Positions 6,260-7,992 of a stretch of DNA of 7,992 nt are shown in pieces. The notes below the pieces were generated by a model. The model saw nothing but the letters and a program-made list of their open reading frames with translations, was not told where the DNA came from and did no database searches. Both the position numbers and the translations under genes were made by a program. Positions within the stretch are counted from its first letter, which is position 1. Each line of letters begins with the position of its first letter. The stretch covers positions 1 through 7,992 of the forward strand of contig DORQ01000343.1 in NCBI GenBank assembly GCA_003514205.1, read 5' to 3'. Origin of the DNA: Acidimicrobiaceae bacterium. GTDB taxonomy: Bacteria; Actinomycetota; Acidimicrobiia; Acidimicrobiales; Microtrichaceae.

Positions 6260-7087
6260 ATGAGCCAACCCAGCAGTCCGCTTTGGTACAGCGACAACCT
6301 CGCCTTTTGGGATGAGCGCGCCCCCATCCACGAATCGAGCGAGTTCTACGGCGTCGACCGGTGGCTGGCTGGTGAAGAACACCTGCGACCGTTCGAATTG
6401 GAGGAGATGGGCTCCGTCGATGGGAAGACACTGTTTCACCCGCAATGCCATTTTGGCCAAGACACCCTGGGCTGGGCGCGGCACGGGGCCCAAGTGACTG
6501 GCCTCGACTTTTCCCCGAACGCTGTGAGCCAGGCCCAGCGTCTCGCCACCCGCGCAGGCATCGAGGCCAGATTCCTGTGCGGGGATGTGTATGAGGCGCC
6601 AACGCTGTGTGACGGGCAGCAGTTCGACATTGTGTACACGGGGCTTGGCGCCCTGCCCTGGCTGCATGATCTCACGAAGTGGGCCGAGACCATGGCACAG
6701 ATGTGCGCTGCCGGCGGACACCTCTACCTAGCCGAGTTTCACCCGATCGCGTCGGTCTTCGATTCGCCCACCCCAGAGCTACCCCTCAGAGCACACAACA
6801 GCTACTTCGACCACGAATGGCACGACACAGCTGAAGACATGACGGGCACCTATGCAGATCGAGATGCCGCGACCAGCAACAATGACACTCACGAACACGT
6901 CTGGACACTTGGCGAGGTGGTCACCTCAATCATCACCGCGGGTTTCGAGCTCCAGTTCCTCCACGAACATGACTACACGCTCTATCAGTGGTCCACCGCG
7001 CTCGAGCGAACAGACCGTGGCTACGAGTTCCCGCCGGAAGCGGCACGGATCCCGATGATGTACTCGCTGCGAGCGCAAAAGCGCTAG
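6260..7087 (+). CDS. class I SAM-dependent methyltransferase
   Basis: 275 residues from ATG 6260. The SAM-binding region is the variant in which the usual glycine-rich loop reads LFHPQCHFGQDTL (58-70). It is followed by ARHGAQVTGLDFS (73-85), where Asp83 should bind the ribose, then GDVYEAP (108-114) and FDIVYTGLGAL (122-132). This QCHFG variant is widespread among bacterial class I methyltransferases of undefined substrate. The segment FWDERAPIH near the start and the YTLYQW segment near the end frame the fold. No membrane segment is present. It is transcribed away from devR, separated by 122 bases, with no Dos box between, so a link to the DevR system is not supported. The TAG stop lies inside the first unit of the 15-bp repeat array. 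The substrate cannot be told from sequence. Confidence 0.82.
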   Translation: MSQPSSPLWYSDNLAFWDERAPIHESSEFYGVDRWLAGEEHLRPFELEEMGSVDGKTLFHPQCHFGQDTLGWARHGAQVTGLDFSPNAVSQAQRLATRAGIEARFLCGDVYEAPTLCDGQQFDIVYTGLGALPWLHDLTKWAETMAQMCAAGGHLYLAEFHPIASVFDSPTPELPLRAHNSYFDHEWHDTAEDMTGTYADRDAATSNNDTHEHVWTLGEVVTSIITAGFELQFLHEHDYTLYQWSTALERTDRGYEFPPEAARIPMMYSLRAQKR

Positions 7088-7170
7088 GAAGCTGTGCGTT
7101 AGGCAGCTGTGCGTTAGGCAGCTGTGCGTTAGGCAGCTGTGCGCTCGGCACCGGTGTGTTAGCCAGTGGC
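7081..7170. repeat. 15-bp minisatellite, four good and two decayed copies
   Basis: The unit is GCGTTAGGCAGCTGT. Copies at 7096-7110, 7111-7125 and 7126-7140 are identical. The copy at 7081-7095 differs at two positions, and 7141-7155 and 7156-7170 are more diverged. Each good copy holds the palindrome CAGCTG. The array starts within the last codons of the methyltransferase gene and ends at the stop of the convergent oxidoreductase gene. In the methyltransferase frame each of the four good copies supplies a TAG (7085, 7100, 7115, 7130), so copy-number change would not alter either protein. No convincing terminator hairpin with a T tract is seen in this gap. Confidence 0.9.
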
Positions 7171-7173
7171 GCC

Positions 7174-7992
7174 TCAGGCGCGCGCCTCAGCGGCCACCGT
7201 GAGGAATTCGCCCAGATAGTGCCGGGCTGCTTCGACCGAGGTGAACAGCCAATCGGGAACGATCAACTCATCGGTTCCTGCCGCAGCGTAGGCCTGAACC
7301 TGGCCGGCGATCGCCGCCCACGAGCCCTCCAGTCGGGGCCGCAGCGCGAGGGACTCCGGCACAGTTCGCCCCTCGGCGTACTCCGCTGGCCACAGCAGTG
7401 CTTGGGTTGATCGACAGATGTCCGCCGGATCTCGTCCGAGGTCAGCACAGTGCCGATTCAATACAGCCGACTTATGTGCGAGTTCCTCAGGGGTGCACCA
7501 CGCATTCCACTCATCAGCGAGCCTCGCAGCGATTCGCATCGTTCGCTGTTCGCCTTTGCCTCCGATCAAGAGTGGAATTCTGTGGTTCGGTTGTGGCTCA
7601 CAAGGAGCATCGCGAATCTGATAGTGGTCGCCCACAAACGTGGTCCGCTCCTCGTTGAGCATGGATCTGATGACAACTACGGCTTCCTCGAATCGATTCA
7701 GACGATCACGAATGGTGCCCAGCTCCAAGCCGAATGCGACATGCTCATTCACTTGCCAACCAGCGCCAACGCCAAGCACGAAACCACCCTCGGCAATGGT
7801 GCCCATTGTCGCGGCCCAATGCGCAACCACTGCCGGATGCCGGTAGAGATTCCCCAACACCAAGGAGCCGACACGCATGCGCGTGACGCGGGCAGCTACT
7901 GCCCCAAGCGCTGCGAGGCAATCGAGCGAGGGGCCGCCCATCACCTTCCCTGAGGGGTCGTTGGGCATGAAATGGTCAGCGAGGTAGATGCC
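7174..7992 (-). CDS. luciferase-like (LLM) flavin oxidoreductase, 5' part missing
   Basis: The frame is open to the right edge of the window, so the 272 visible residues are the C-terminal part. An ATG at 7968 is internal, since the codons before it read GIYLADHF, a typical family segment (strand, then DHF). Further family features are ARVTRMRVGSLVLGNLYRHP, then the strand GGFVLGVGAGW with a following NEH. After these come DRLNRFEEAVVVIRSML and IPLLIGGKGEQRTMRIAARLADEWN. This is the TIM-barrel LLM fold, which uses FMN or, very often in actinobacteria, F420. The DHFMPND and GAGW-NEH pieces recall the Rv1855c-type subfamily. Roughly 25 to 40 N-terminal residues should lie beyond the edge. The substrate is unknown. 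It converges on the methyltransferase gene, with the repeat array between them. Confidence 0.85.
   Translation of the reverse strand, partial: GIYLADHFMPNDPSGKVMGGPSLDCLAALGAVAARVTRMRVGSLVLGNLYRHPAVVAHWAATMGTIAEGGFVLGVGAGWQVNEHVAFGLELGTIRDRLNRFEEAVVVIRSMLNEERTTFVGDHYQIRDAPCEPQPNHRIPLLIGGKGEQRTMRIAARLADEWNAWCTPEELAHKSAVLNRHCADLGRDPADICRSTQALLWPAEYAEGRTVPESLALRPRLEGSWAAIAGQVQAYAAAGTDELIVPDWLFTSVEAARHYLGEFLTVAAEARA

Noticed and set aside
6933..7151. Minus-strand gene with NAQLP pentapeptide repeats
   Set aside because: The frame is mostly antisense to the methyltransferase, the repeat arises from the 15-bp DNA array, and the units do not follow the A(D/N)LXX pentapeptide-repeat rule.
7174..7968. 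Complete oxidoreductase gene starting at ATG 7968
   Set aside because: The frame continues to the window edge with GIYLADHF, a conserved internal part of the LLM fold, so the true start lies outside.

Overview
The window reads as chromosomal DNA of a free-living actinobacterium. The evidence is a fairly high GC content with GTG as well as ATG starts, a DprE2-like short-chain reductase, a DevR/DevS (DosR/DosS) two-component pair with matching DNA boxes, and a luciferase-like flavin oxidoreductase of the kind that often uses F420. No transposase, integrase, phage gene, tRNA, rRNA or CRISPR array is visible. The exact order cannot be fixed from the sequence alone.

Layout. Bases 1-92 are the tail of something upstream plus a ribosome binding site. 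Three plus-strand genes follow: a DprE2-like reductase (93-875), an unrecognised multi-pass membrane protein (881-1828) and an EthD-like tandem alpha/beta-barrel protein (1909-2607). A hairpin at 2633-2674 sits between this block and a minus-strand block. Read 5' to 3', the minus-strand block is devR (6137 to 5484), devS (5410 or 5404 to 4262) and a membrane-anchored cupredoxin-multicopper oxidase fusion (4084 to 2699). Divergent from devR is a SAM-dependent methyltransferase (6260-7087). It ends in a 15-bp minisatellite (7081-7170). Convergent with it is the C-terminal part of a luciferase-like monooxygenase (7992 to 7174) that runs off the right edge.

How the parts fit. The centre of the window looks like a compact sensor-regulator-effector cassette. 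The kinase has one GAF domain and keeps the His and Tyr, 22 residues apart, that correspond to the haem ligand and distal Tyr of mycobacterial DevS. It is therefore a candidate gas or redox sensor. The regulator keeps the DevR phospho-acceptor and recognition-helix residues. The gap upstream of the oxidase carries two Dos-box-like sites 41 bp apart, and the better one matches the published core at 13 of 14 positions. It lies where a class II activator would sit relative to a GATAAT -10 element. The inference is that a DevR-type response to hypoxia, NO or CO controls a periplasmic or surface copper oxidase. I do not know of a described DevR regulon with this target, and it is the most interesting point in the window.

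The first block may concern envelope sugar metabolism (DprE2-like reductase plus membrane protein), but no other arabinan gene is visible. There is no stretch above 300 bases without a gene; the longest gap (4085-4261) is the regulatory region described above.
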